A DNA stretch of 64,000 bases from Pedobacter sp. KBS0701 (GCF_005938645.2 NZ_CP042171.1:1550001-1614000); one strand, 5' to 3'. Shown: positions 53,528 through 62,433, counted from the stretch's first letter. Numbers and translations are program-made. The notes: generated by a model from the sequence alone, not told the origin.

Positions 53528-54988
53528 TTAATAGGTTATTTTTCTGTTTTTTTCGAAATCGTAAAGCGAGAGGTAACGGAGCTGGTAGTAAGCACCCCAG
53601 AAATCGCGCAGGGATGAAACATAATCTCGTTTTGCTCTGTCATTTTCCTGAAAGGCGATACTGAGATCGCTAATGCTCAGGTTGCCCAGAACATAGCGCT
53701 CGCTGGCAATTTTGTATTTTTCAGCAGCAATCTTTTCGGCTTCATCAGTAAGCAGGATCTGTTCTTTCATCATGTTAAAAAGTGTTACCTGCGTTACAAT
53801 CTGTTGTTTAAACGTCTGTTTATCCTGCTCTACAGCATAGGTGATAAATTGTTCGTTGGCCTGAGCAGTTTTGGTTCGCGATTTAGACCTTCCCCAATCC
53901 ATCACGGGGATAGCAAGCTTTAATTCGACAGATTGCTGGTTTTTTGGCGAACGGTAAATGTCGAATGCACTGTTTGCCGCATTGGAGAAACCGAGGTTAG
54001 CCCTCAAGGTTGCAGTTAAGCCATTTTCGCCTTTTGCTTTTGCTACATCTCTTTTGGCTTCGGCCAAACGGCGGATAAAGCCAATAGCATCCGAACGGTT
54101 TTCGAAGGCTTCGGCTAGAACTTTATCTGTAATGACGGTCATTTGGGCCACTACTGCAGGCATCTGTAGTTTAATCCTGTCGTCGCCTTCAATGCCAATG
54201 TAACTCCGCAAGTTTAAGGTGGCAATTTCTACATCGCGTTTTGCGGTACCCACTGCTTTCTGCGCATTTAACACTTCTAACTGAAGCTGCAGCATTTCAT
54301 TTTTAGAGATTTTGCCCAATTCGAATTTTGTACCGGCAATGGTTAAAATGCGTTTGGTATTCCCATAATTTAAATCGGCAATGTTCAGGTTAACCTGTGC
54401 CAGTAACAAATCAAAAAAATACTCTGTAACCGTTATGGCAATTTTTTCCTGTGTTTCTATAAAAACCTGTTTGCTTTCATTGAATTTTAATGGTTCTATT
54501 TTTTTGTCCCATTTTAGGCTGTTAAACTGTAGTAAGGGTTGTGTATAACCAATGCCGTAGGGGATTCCGTTGTACAGCACACTTTTTCTGTCGAAATCGT
54601 CAAAACGCTGTAACTGTGTGGTCCCATAAATGTTTCCTCCGGTAGCGGCTATGCTCTGACTAAAATTTAATGTCAACGAGGAGTTATCGTAATGTACAGG
54701 TTGAAAAAGTATACTTCCGTTGGGCTGCTGAACCTGCGTGTAGGTTTTGGTGTATCCGGGCAAAATCCCTTCCAATGCGAGTTGTGGCTGGTAATTGGAT
54801 TTGAATGTACGCCACTCCCAGTATTTGGTTTCCTTTACGGTGATGGCCTGTTTGGCGGCAATAGAATTTGCCTTCGCCATTTCCACAACCTGTTGTAAGG
54901 TGAATTGCAGGGTGTCTGTTTTTGGAAATGCAAAACCTTTCAAAGTAACCATAATCAATAAACCCATAAGTAAAAATTTTCCCCGCAT
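53528..54988 (-). CDS. TolC-family outer-membrane efflux protein
   Basis: 486 residues. The signal peptide is at 1-20 (ending GFA). Two OEP repeats follow, with long amphipathic coiled-coil helices (about 180-260 and 385-470) that build the periplasmic tunnel. It lies 4 bp after the adaptor gene. It would provide the outer-membrane exit for the MacB-like transporter; no lipobox Cys is present. Confidence 0.9.
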   Translation of the reverse strand: MRGKFLLMGLLIMVTLKGFAFPKTDTLQFTLQQVVEMAKANSIAAKQAITVKETKYWEWRTFKSNYQPQLALEGILPGYTKTYTQVQQPNGSILFQPVHYDNSSLTLNFSQSIAATGGNIYGTTQLQRFDDFDRKSVLYNGIPYGIGYTQPLLQFNSLKWDKKIEPLKFNESKQVFIETQEKIAITVTEYFFDLLLAQVNLNIADLNYGNTKRILTIAGTKFELGKISKNEMLQLQLEVLNAQKAVGTAKRDVEIATLNLRSYIGIEGDDRIKLQMPAVVAQMTVITDKVLAEAFENRSDAIGFIRRLAEAKRDVAKAKGENGLTATLRANLGFSNAANSAFDIYRSPKNQQSVELKLAIPVMDWGRSKSRTKTAQANEQFITYAVEQDKQTFKQQIVTQVTLFNMMKEQILLTDEAEKIAAEKYKIASERYVLGNLSISDLSIAFQENDRAKRDYVSSLRDFWGAYYQLRYLSLYDFEKNRKITY

Positions 54989-54992
54989 AGTC

Positions 54993-56240
54993 TTAATTAC
55001 TGATGGTTATGGTTTTTGTATTTTTATAATTGCCCATATCTGAGGTAATTACCTCATCGCCGGCTTTTAGTCCGCTTAGAATTTCTACATAATCGAAATT
55101 GCTTAAACCGGTTTTAACGGTTCTGCGTTCGGCAATTCCATTTTTAAGTACAAAAACTTCCTGAAGATTGGAACCATTAAATGCCGGACCATTGGCAATC
55201 CTTAATACCCCGTTTCTGGTGGCGGTAACCAGAAAAACATCAACTTTTTGGTTTGGGCGAAGTTCTTTACTGTCCTTTTGGTTCAATTGAATGTCGAATG
55301 AAACAATGGCGTTGCTTACTGAAGGAGAGATGTTTACAATGGAGCCGCGTAACTGTGTATTGCCGATGCGGATAATGGCGGCCATATTATTGTGTATTTT
55401 ATCCAGCAAGTTATCAGACATGCTTCCGGCAACTTTAAAACCGCTTAGATCGGCAATTTTGACCAAAGCATCGCCCTCATGTACACTCGACCCTATATTT
55501 TTGTTTACCCAGGTAATTACGCCGGGCCTTGTTGCAATTACATCGGCCAGATCGAGCTTTCGTTTAAGCGCATCAAGATCATTCCTCTGGATGGCCAAAG
55601 CAATTTCAGCTTCCCTGATTTCGATTTTCATAGTCTGCTGTTTACTCTTAATCTCATTTTCCAGTTGAAGTTTTTCCAGTTCAGCAACTTTTAAGTCAAG
55701 TTCAGCGCGTTCTACATCTTCCTTTGTTCCGCCGCCGGCTTTTAATAATCTTTTAGCTGAAGAAACTGCGTCTTTAAGATTACTGATACGTAATTGTTTA
55801 ATGCTGTTATTGGATTTGATATCGAAAAAACTCTTCTCCAGATCTAATTTCAGCTTACGGATCTCATTTTCTTTTGATTCCATTTGAAACTGAAGTTTTC
55901 CATAATCCGTTTGACTCACCGATTTATCAAGTGATAAAATCGATTGACCTTTATTTACTTTGTTACCGGCATCCATTAAGACATTTTTAATCGATGCGTT
56001 TATCGGACTTGTTAAAACCTCTTCAAATTCAGGTAATACCTCGCCGGTAGCATTAATGGTATTTTCAATTATTCCGGTCTGTACCCTGGCTGTAGTAATA
56101 TCGGCACCGGTTAGCGATGGCTTAAAATAAAACCGCACTAACCAGATGATCATCGCCAGAATAATGATGATAATAAAAATGATGAGATAAGTTTTCTTTT
56201 TCCTTTTCGAAGAAACTTCTTCTTCAATGAGTTTGTCCAT
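54993..56240 (-). CDS. Periplasmic adaptor (HlyD/MFP) subunit of the efflux pump
   Basis: 415 residues. A basic cytoplasmic N-terminus (EEEVSSKRKKKT) and one anchor helix at about 17-37 are followed by a barrel-sandwich/lipoyl half-motif, a long coiled-coil hairpin at about 110-215, the second lipoyl half and a beta-barrel domain to the C-terminus. It bridges the ABC permease and TolC. It is the first gene of the operon, with a sigma-54 promoter ending about 22 bp upstream of its ATG. Confidence 0.92.
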   Translation of the reverse strand: MDKLIEEEVSSKRKKKTYLIIFIIIIILAMIIWLVRFYFKPSLTGADITTARVQTGIIENTINATGEVLPEFEEVLTSPINASIKNVLMDAGNKVNKGQSILSLDKSVSQTDYGKLQFQMESKENEIRKLKLDLEKSFFDIKSNNSIKQLRISNLKDAVSSAKRLLKAGGGTKEDVERAELDLKVAELEKLQLENEIKSKQQTMKIEIREAEIALAIQRNDLDALKRKLDLADVIATRPGVITWVNKNIGSSVHEGDALVKIADLSGFKVAGSMSDNLLDKIHNNMAAIIRIGNTQLRGSIVNISPSVSNAIVSFDIQLNQKDSKELRPNQKVDVFLVTATRNGVLRIANGPAFNGSNLQEVFVLKNGIAERRTVKTGLSNFDYVEILSGLKAGDEVITSDMGNYKNTKTITISN

Positions 56241-56262
56241 TTAAATAATTTATACCACGCTT

Positions 56263-56278
56263 TACAATAGGGATGCCA
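56263..56278 (-). promoter_or_regulatory. Sigma-54 promoter of the efflux operon
   Basis: On the minus strand the 16-mer TGGCATCCCTATTGTA matches the sigma-54 consensus TGGCAcg-N4-TTGca: TGGCA and TTG at exactly the right spacing, with T for C after TTG. It lies 22 bp upstream of the adaptor ATG. The operon encodes its own NtrC-type activator, which supports the call. Confidence 0.65.
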
Positions 56279-56330
56279 TTGTTAAGTTGCTGTTTATTAG
56301 TGATTTGTTTTTTATTTCAGATTTAAAAAT

Positions 56331-56363
56331 GCCCGATATCGAACATCCTGTTTATTATCGGGC
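56331..56363 (-). promoter_or_regulatory. Dyad upstream of the sigma-54 promoter, candidate activator site
   Basis: GCCCGATA (56331-56338) and TATCGGGC (56356-56363) are perfect 8-bp inverted arms, with GAACA-TCC-TGTTT in the middle. It lies 53-100 bp upstream of the -24 element, the usual enhancer distance for NtrC-type activators. It could also be a hairpin in RNA. The remaining part of 56241-56568 shows nothing else. Confidence 0.45.
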
Positions 56364-56568
56364 AAAAAAATGAAAGGCTGAATGGTCTACAGATTTGTGA
56401 CAAAAGATTTAAGGTCAAATATTTGTTACGGATAAAATCTTGCTGAATAACTACTTTAGTTAGATATTGAGTAACGGCTTATATTATAATTAGATCATAT
56501 TCGCTTGTTGCAACCTGCCGAATGCGGTAAAAGTATTTTTAGAACTGAAATCAAATTAACATCATACT

Positions 56569-57939
56569 ATGTCGAATCGAAACAACGCAGCCGATACAAC
56601 CGGAGCCTTAACAGATGCCGGAATAAGCCCTGATAAGAAAACATTTTTACAATCACTCACCGAAGATTGGTGGGCGGTGATATTGGGAACAGTGATTATT
56701 GCCACTGTGCTTTATTTAACCAGCAATGGTACTGTAATCAGTTTACCTGCATTTAAATGGGCAAATAGTGAAGATCTTTTGGGCAAGATATTATCGGGAG
56801 CTAACTTATTGCTGATTGTTGAAATGGGGGCTGTTTTTCTTGCCTTAGCTTCAATGGCTATAGGTTTATCGGGGGGTAATGTTGCACGGTTTGCTGGTGG
56901 TTTTGCACTTATCTATTTATTAGCCATTGTTTCCTTTATTATCGGAGGCAATAAAAGTGTATCCTATTTTGGATTGGAATATGTGGTATTTGCATTGCTT
57001 ATCGGTATCGCGTTAGGTAATCTGATCAGGTTGCCCTATTGGTTAAAAGAAGCAGTGCGGTCTGAGTTTTATATTAAAACAGGTTTAGTCATATTGGGAA
57101 CAACTATTTTGTCGGCCGATTTGATTAAAGCTGGTTTACCTGGTATCATACAGGCGGTTATTGTTGTTACGGTAGTCTGGTTTTTTTCGATGTGGTTGAG
57201 CCGCAAGTTAAAAGTTGATGATGAATTTGGTGTGATATTAGCGTCAGCAGTATCTATTTGCGGAGTTTCTGCAGCAATTGTAGCTGCCGGAGCTATTAAT
57301 GGCGATAAACGTAAATTATCTTATGTCACCACTTTAGTGTTAATTATGGCTATCCCGATGATGGTAATTTTGCCCTGGGCGGTAAAGTATTTTCATATAC
57401 CTGAAGTAATTGGAGGAGCATGGCTGGGCGGTACTTTAGATACAACGGCAACCGTAACCGCTGCAGGCGATTTGGTTGGGCCAATAGCTGTTAAAGCGGG
57501 TGTTATTGCCAAATTTTCACAAAATGTTTTTATCGGTGTAGCTGCTTTTTTTATCGCAATATGGTGGGCCTATAAAAAATCTAAAGGGGAAGATGGCGTA
57601 ATCCTTAAAGCAGAGCGCCCGGGATTGAAAATTGTGTGGGAACGATTTCCGAAATTTGTATTGGGTTTTGTTGCGGCATCTTTAGTATTTTCTTTTCTTT
57701 TATCTCCTGCAACGGCAAAAAGTGTCGGGCCAACACTAAATGGTTTACGTACTGTGTGGTTTGCAATCGCATTTATTTCTATCGGTATGGAAGCTAAATT
57801 TTCATCATTGGTAAAACTTCAGGGAGGGAAACCTGCATTTACTTTTGTTACCGCACAAATATTTAATATATTCTGGACCCTTTTATGGTCGTATATTTTA
57901 TTTGGCGGATATTTATTACCTGTGCCTGATTTTAAATAG
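56569..57939 (+). CDS. YeiH/UPF0324-family membrane protein (putative sulfate exporter)
   Basis: 456 residues. About 11-12 membrane helices are seen. Family blocks are VILGTTIL, ASAVSICGVSAAIVAAGAI with the conserved Cys, WLGGTLDTTATVTAAG and KFSQNVFIGVAAF. The Cons_hypoth698/YeiH family is annotated as putative sulfate exporter without firm biochemistry; homologues are linked to sulfur or taurine use. A polar N-terminal 35 residues precede the first helix. The gene is transcribed alone and divergently from the efflux operon. Confidence 0.87.
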   Translation: MSNRNNAADTTGALTDAGISPDKKTFLQSLTEDWWAVILGTVIIATVLYLTSNGTVISLPAFKWANSEDLLGKILSGANLLLIVEMGAVFLALASMAIGLSGGNVARFAGGFALIYLLAIVSFIIGGNKSVSYFGLEYVVFALLIGIALGNLIRLPYWLKEAVRSEFYIKTGLVILGTTILSADLIKAGLPGIIQAVIVVTVVWFFSMWLSRKLKVDDEFGVILASAVSICGVSAAIVAAGAINGDKRKLSYVTTLVLIMAIPMMVILPWAVKYFHIPEVIGGAWLGGTLDTTATVTAAGDLVGPIAVKAGVIAKFSQNVFIGVAAFFIAIWWAYKKSKGEDGVILKAERPGLKIVWERFPKFVLGFVAASLVFSFLLSPATAKSVGPTLNGLRTVWFAIAFISIGMEAKFSSLVKLQGGKPAFTFVTAQIFNIFWTLLWSYILFGGYLLPVPDFK

Positions 57940-58058
57940 AATGGGAATTGGGTTTAATGAAGTCGAGAAATTTTTAAACCTTCACAAAAATTGAAGTATC
58001 ATCATTTTTCCACTACGATCGAAATGATAATACTTCAAAACCAATGTTTTATATACAG

Positions 58059-58222
58059 AATCGTCATTCCCGCGCAGGCAGGAACCACGCAGTGCTCAGC
58101 GAAGCTAATCTTAAAGCGCTTGAATTAGGATTATCCATAAGTTGTCCTTTTATTCAGAGGTATTCATCAGCGCTCTGTGATTCTCAATCAACCCGAAAGT
58201 TATCGGGTTGGGAATGACGATT
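58059..58222. repeat. REP-like element with 13-bp perfect ends
   Basis: AATCGTCATTCCC (58059-58071) is the exact complement of GGGAATGACGATT (58210-58222). An inner AACCCG/CGGGTT hairpin lies at 58190-58209. This is the largest of the CGTCAT-ended elements in the window. It fills most of the gap 57940-58285; an eroded related fragment lies near 57958-58030. Confidence 0.65.
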
Positions 58223-58285
58223 CCTCTCAGCCCACGATTGGTAAAAAAGCGACATTTCTGTCGATTTTTTACTCTTTTGGTTTCA

Positions 58286-58885
58286 TTATTTTGCAAGTGC
58301 AACAGTTTGCAATGCATTTGTATCCGGGTTACTCACTTCTGTTGTTAGTGCAGCAAATCTATCCAGGTTTAATTTTGGTGTTTTACTCATTACTAAGGTA
58401 TGTTTTTCAGTAGCCCCGCTCAATTTTAAATCGGCATTGTCTTCGATTACGGTATATAAACTTTCTGTATCAGAATTGATTTCGGCAACAGCATTTTCTT
58501 TTAAAAATACCTGAAGATATTTCAAAGCCAATTTGCCCTCTGTTTTTACCACAGCGTCACCGGATGCTTTAACCCTGTAAATATTATTAACATAAAGTGT
58601 AATTTTGGCGACTTCATCATCTACAGAACTGATTTTTAATGCATATCCTTCTTGTGTTACTTTTACTTTGCCAGTATTGTCATCATTGTAGCTAATGCCT
58701 TCTTTCGATCTTTGAACTAAGGTGATTTCTACGTTTCCGTTTACGCTAACCTGGGTTACGTTTTTAGGCGCATAAACTTTAGTTGGTTGTTTCTCATCAG
58801 CCATTGCACTTGTAGAGAAAATAGCAGAACTTAATACGATAGCTGCTAATATAGATTTTGTTAAGGTATTGATTGAGGTTTTCAT
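58286..58885 (-). CDS. DUF2807 (GIN-domain) exported protein, paralogue 2
   Basis: 199 residues. The signal peptide is at 1-29 (ending SAMA). The GIN-domain beta-helix has repeats GNVEITLVQRS, VNNIYRVKASGDAVVKTEG and LKLSGATEKHTLV. It shares its N-terminus and repeat phrases with the protein at 43633-44223, so one arose by duplication. The function of such surface or periplasmic beta-helix proteins is unknown. Confidence 0.82.
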   Translation of the reverse strand: MKTSINTLTKSILAAIVLSSAIFSTSAMADEKQPTKVYAPKNVTQVSVNGNVEITLVQRSKEGISYNDDNTGKVKVTQEGYALKISSVDDEVAKITLYVNNIYRVKASGDAVVKTEGKLALKYLQVFLKENAVAEINSDTESLYTVIEDNADLKLSGATEKHTLVMSKTPKLNLDRFAALTTEVSNPDTNALQTVALAK

Positions 58886-59240
58886 AATGCTGTTGTTTAT
58901 ATTTTTAATTAATACTTTGTGTTTGTTTTGTAGATAAGACGCCTATGCCCTCAAAACGTTGCAGCAGAAATATCGATATTATACCAACACAGCTAAATTG
59001 TCGACCAACTGGATTTAAAAACAGCCCAATGGTCGGATTTATTTTTGTATTCTAATGTTACGAGTTGCTGTTTGTTTAATTTCTGCTCTATCGCAGATTC
59101 TATTAATACAAAACTTAATAGTTAGATTTTATATTATCTTTAAACAAGAATTCTCAAAATGCTGCTGTATTTATTAATAAATTAGGAGCGGGAGGAATCT
59201 TGAGATCTAAATTTTTTTAACCAAATAATTTGAAAAATAT
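58886..59240. other. Intergenic, one imperfect dyad only
   Basis: About 355 bp between divergent genes. CGACCA (near 59001) and TGGTCG (near 59030) form a short imperfect dyad that might be an operator for one of the flanking genes. Nothing else is recognised. Confidence 0.4.
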
Positions 59241-60128
59241 ATGAGAGGTGCGAAATTCAGCTATCCGTTTTTTTTGATTTGCCTGATTTATATCGGTTTT
59301 TGTGGTTTTATTTCAGAGAAACAGGTTTATCCGCGTTTAGGTATTGTATCTGGTCTGGCACAGGATAGTTTAGCTTATGCTTCTGGTTTTAAAATGATCG
59401 GTGAATCGGTTCCGAAGCTGCTTTCACCTGTATTAACCGATGATCAGTTTAATGCCAGTTTAAAAAAGATTAAAGCAGCAAAATGTAAAGTATTAAGCTG
59501 TAACCTTTTTTTTCCGGCGAACATAAAAATAGCTGGACCAGAGGTAGATGAAGCGAAGGTTTTAACTTATACCGAAACTGTTCTTTCAAGAGCGGGGCAA
59601 GCAGGTGTTAAGTTTATTGTTTTGGGTAGCTCGGGTGCAAGGAGCATTCCCGCAGGTTATAATATCGTTAAGGCAAAATCTGATTTCGTTATTTTGGCTG
59701 GAAAGCTGGCGCAAATTGCAGGAAAATATAAAGTTACCATTTTGTTAGAGAACCTCGAAACCACCGAAACTAACTTCATCACTTCATTAAAGTCAGCAGC
59801 AGAGATAGTAAGGGAAGTTAATCATCCTAATTTCAGGCTCAACGCCGATATATTCCACATGATGCGTGAAGGAGAATCTCCTGATGAAATTATTGAGGCC
59901 GGTGACTTGATTGGATTTTCAGAGGTTGCCGAAAAACAAAACAGATCATTGCCTGGTGTTATGGGCGACGATTTTAAACCTTATTTAAGAGCTTTGCACA
60001 AAATAAATTATAAAGGTTTCATTTTTATTGAAGGGAGCATCAAAAATGCTGCTGTCGAAATGCCGCTAGCTTTCAAATATCTTTCTGCTCAGATTGCAGA
60101 AGTATATTCAGAAAAGAAAACAGATTGA
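59241..60128 (+). CDS. Exported sugar-phosphate isomerase/epimerase-like TIM-barrel protein
   Basis: 295 residues. The N-terminal hydrophobic segment at about 8-24 looks like a signal peptide. The rest fits the xylose-isomerase-like TIM barrel (AP_endonuc_2): strands with KFIVLGSSG, TILLENLE (metal-ligand Glu), FRLNADIFHM (Asp and His) and a final FIFIEGSI. Members isomerise or epimerise sugars or cleave related compounds using a divalent metal. Bacteroidota often export such proteins, but the substrate is unknown. The gene is solitary. Confidence 0.8.
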   Translation: MRGAKFSYPFFLICLIYIGFCGFISEKQVYPRLGIVSGLAQDSLAYASGFKMIGESVPKLLSPVLTDDQFNASLKKIKAAKCKVLSCNLFFPANIKIAGPEVDEAKVLTYTETVLSRAGQAGVKFIVLGSSGARSIPAGYNIVKAKSDFVILAGKLAQIAGKYKVTILLENLETTETNFITSLKSAAEIVREVNHPNFRLNADIFHMMREGESPDEIIEAGDLIGFSEVAEKQNRSLPGVMGDDFKPYLRALHKINYKGFIFIEGSIKNAAVEMPLAFKYLSAQIAEVYSEKKTD

Positions 60129-60331
60129 TGTTATCTCCTATCGAAGATATAACTTGACTTATTTCGATAATAACACCAATGATTGCATATTTGATTCTTT
60201 CGCAGCCTTATCAATTTTTGGTAGACTCATTTTTTGCCATTCTGGTTTCAAAGGTTAAGGGTAGATTTTCATTTTTACTAATCGCAGCGATGGCTCTCAC
60301 TAAGTTAAGCATAAATTGACGGTCGATATTT

Positions 60332-61519
60332 CTAAACAAGGATAGGCTGTTCAGCTTTTTTAGTTTTAGATTCTATGGTTAGTGCATTTAAGGAAATACT
60401 GATATTTAAAGTGTAGAAACCCTCTTCATCAATTCCTGCGGTCATTTCTGCATGTTGATGGTAGGCATATTTGAGTCGGTTACTGATATTATCCATGCCT
60501 GAGCCAAAGCCTACCTTGCTTTTTATCGATCTCGGTAGATTACGGCTTTCGATATGCAATTTGCCATCAATAGTGTAAACATCAATAGTGGCCTTATTTT
60601 CTGCATCATTAAGGTTTCCATGTTTAAACATATTTTCCAGAATAGTAAGCAAAACAAGCGGAATGAGTTTAATTTCATCAAGATCAGGTCCGCTGGCAAA
60701 CTCAATATAAATTGCACCCTGGGTAATTTGGTGCAGGCCGATCAGGTTTTCACACTGCGAAATTTCATCACTTAAACGGACATAACCTTCATTATGTTGC
60801 GTGCTGGCTGCAAAGCGCATCATATCAGAAAGATAAAGCATCACTTTAGCATCTTCCGGAGAGTAAGCACTTAATTTTTGGTGTACAAACTCAAATGTAT
60901 TGAACAGCAGATGCGGATTAATCTGTGCTTTCATGAAAGCATTCTTAGACATGGCCAGTTCCTTATCCATCTTTTCCTTCTCAATAAGCATTTGAAAACG
61001 CTGTTTTTCGATACGGGATTTTTCTGTTTTTTCTTTAATAAACCGCTTTAAGAAATAATACCCTGTAGAAAAAAGAAGGAAAAAAGAACCCCTGTAAAGT
61101 ACCTTGGTTATTCTGATCTTGAGACTTGGCAGTTGCCCGGGTAAAATATTGGTATAAGTATTTAGCAAAATGTCAACACCTGTAACTATGCCTAAATAAA
61201 TCAAGATAGTTGATATAACAACCAGAGGAACTTTCCATACTGCTCCGTTATGAAATGCCGTTGCTTTTTCCAGCAGTAAAGCATAGGTATAAAATAAGGT
61301 GATATTAATCGTGTAATGAATAGCGTAGTTACCGAATGTACCTAACAGGCCAAGGAAGTAAATAACCATCACAGTCTCCCAAACGATAAATGCTGTCCAA
61401 GCAATTATGTGTATACGATATGTGTATAACCATCTTTGCAACGTACCGTTGCGCCATTTCAACCTATTCATAAAGGCATATTTACTATTTGTGTAACAAC
61501 TAAAGTTATAGGGTGCCAT
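60332..61519 (-). CDS. LytS-like sensor histidine kinase
   Basis: 395 residues. Four membrane helices are at about 36-58, 64-86, 97-117 and 140-160. A coiled linker precedes the His_kinase block QINPHLLFNTFEFVHQKL with phospho-acceptor His. A HATPase_c domain follows at about 285-380 (ENMFKHGNL, GFGSGMDNISNRL). A start at an internal Met (MNRLKWRN, residue 18) is possible. It pairs with the LytTR regulator upstream on the same strand; a small plus-strand ORF lies in the 188-bp gap between them. Confidence 0.9.
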   Translation of the reverse strand: MAPYNFSCYTNSKYAFMNRLKWRNGTLQRWLYTYRIHIIAWTAFIVWETVMVIYFLGLLGTFGNYAIHYTINITLFYTYALLLEKATAFHNGAVWKVPLVVISTILIYLGIVTGVDILLNTYTNILPGQLPSLKIRITKVLYRGSFFLLFSTGYYFLKRFIKEKTEKSRIEKQRFQMLIEKEKMDKELAMSKNAFMKAQINPHLLFNTFEFVHQKLSAYSPEDAKVMLYLSDMMRFAASTQHNEGYVRLSDEISQCENLIGLHQITQGAIYIEFASGPDLDEIKLIPLVLLTILENMFKHGNLNDAENKATIDVYTIDGKLHIESRNLPRSIKSKVGFGSGMDNISNRLKYAYHQHAEMTAGIDEEGFYTLNISISLNALTIESKTKKAEQPILV

Positions 61520-61547
61520 TGCCGCTAGTTTTCGAAAAAAAACAATT

Positions 61548-61679
61548 ATGAAAACTCAAAAATTAGCAAAAAAAACACTTTTTGTATTTAAAAAAAAACA
61601 GAGCGGAAAGATCAATAGGCCAACAACCATTTCTGAACCCACCACCACAACATTTACTACAGTTTCAGGTTTAATTTAA
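61548..61679 (+). CDS. Thr-rich small ORF, 43 aa, RiPP-precursor-like
   Basis: ATG (61548-61550) to TAA (61677-61679). A Lys-rich leader (MKTQKLAKKTLFVFKKK) precedes a Thr/Ser-rich tail with eight Thr and two Ser in the last 18 residues (TTISEP, TTTTFTTVSGLI). The leader resembles the K-L-x-K-K-T-x pattern of Bacteroidota class I lanthipeptide-type precursors, and the tail could be a dehydratable core. However, it has no Cys for rings and no LanB/LanC-like enzyme is in the window. It is antisense-oriented to the two flanking LytS/LytTR genes, so it might be a signal peptide sensed by them. This is inference. Confidence 0.45.
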   Translation: MKTQKLAKKTLFVFKKKQSGKINRPTTISEPTTTTFTTVSGLI

Positions 61680-61695
61680 AACCATTAAATGTTTC

Positions 61696-61729
61696 CATCA
61701 GTAGCCGTTATTTTTTACGGCTACTGATG
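61696..61729. other. Perfect 13-bp hairpin overlapping the LytTR gene stop
   Basis: CATCAGTAGCCGT (61696-61708) and ACGGCTACTGATG (61717-61729) form perfect arms around an 8-nt loop that contains the stop of the minus-strand LytTR gene. There is no U-run after the stem on either strand. It may be a bidirectional transcript end or a DNA dyad. Confidence 0.55.
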
Positions 61730-62433
61730 ATTAACCTTTCGGAAATAAAACTTTTAAATTCGTTATAATAAATATCGCCAACCGTAAAGCTAATCTGGTT
61801 GTTCATGGTAATCCGATTGCCATCTATATACAAAATCTTATCAATCGCCACAATATAACCACGGTGTAATTGTATAAAACCGTTTTTGATGCTAAGCTGT
61901 TCCCGAACATCTTTTAAGCTTAAGTAAGCAATAATTACTTTTTCTACAGTATGTAATTTAATGTAATTATGAAAACTTTCAAAGGCAATAATATCTTCAT
62001 ATTTAACCATTACCGCACGGTGCTCTTCTTCCTTATTTTTCACCAGAAAATAATCCTCGTTGGCACCTCCAGTCATTTCATGTCCAAAAAGCCTGGTAAT
62101 TGTTGTAGCAAATTTAGCATAGCTGTATGGTTTAAGCAAATAAGCATCTCCTGCAGCTTCAAAAGCATCAAAAGCATACTCCTGGTGAGAAGTAGTGAAG
62201 ATGAGTTTTCTGGTTCTGAAGCGGATGGCTTTGGCCAGTTCCAGCCCCGAAATTTGGGGCATTTCCACATCCATAAAAATTACATCAACCGTTTCTGAAT
62301 TGGCTAACTCCCTTAAGGCAGTAATTGGATCGGTATATTGCTGCACTAGCCGCATGTTTGGAGTATCCTCAATATATTTTTGTAGTCCCGCTAAGGAGCT
62401 GTACTGGTCGTCTATGGCTATGCACTTAATCAT
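61708..62433 (-). CDS. LytTR-family response regulator
   Basis: 241 residues from the ATG at 62431-62433; an in-frame TTG two codons upstream is also possible. The receiver domain is at about 1-120, with IDD at the start, phospho-acceptor Asp in VIFMDVEMP and Lys in LLKPYSYAK. The LytTR DNA-binding domain is at about 138-238 (YEDIIAFESFHNYIKLHT, FIQLHRGYIVAIDKI). It is the partner of the LytS-like kinase downstream. Target promoters are unknown. Confidence 0.92.
   Translation of the reverse strand: MIKCIAIDDQYSSLAGLQKYIEDTPNMRLVQQYTDPITALRELANSETVDVIFMDVEMPQISGLELAKAIRFRTRKLIFTTSHQEYAFDAFEAAGDAYLLKPYSYAKFATTITRLFGHEMTGGANEDYFLVKNKEEEHRAVMVKYEDIIAFESFHNYIKLHTVEKVIIAYLSLKDVREQLSIKNGFIQLHRGYIVAIDKILYIDGNRITMNNQISFTVGDIYYNEFKSFISERLIISSRKK

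Noticed and set aside
61548..61679. A complete lanthipeptide gene cluster
   Set aside because: No LanB, LanC, radical-SAM or peptidase-transporter gene is within the window, and the peptide has no Cys; only a precursor-like ORF is supported.
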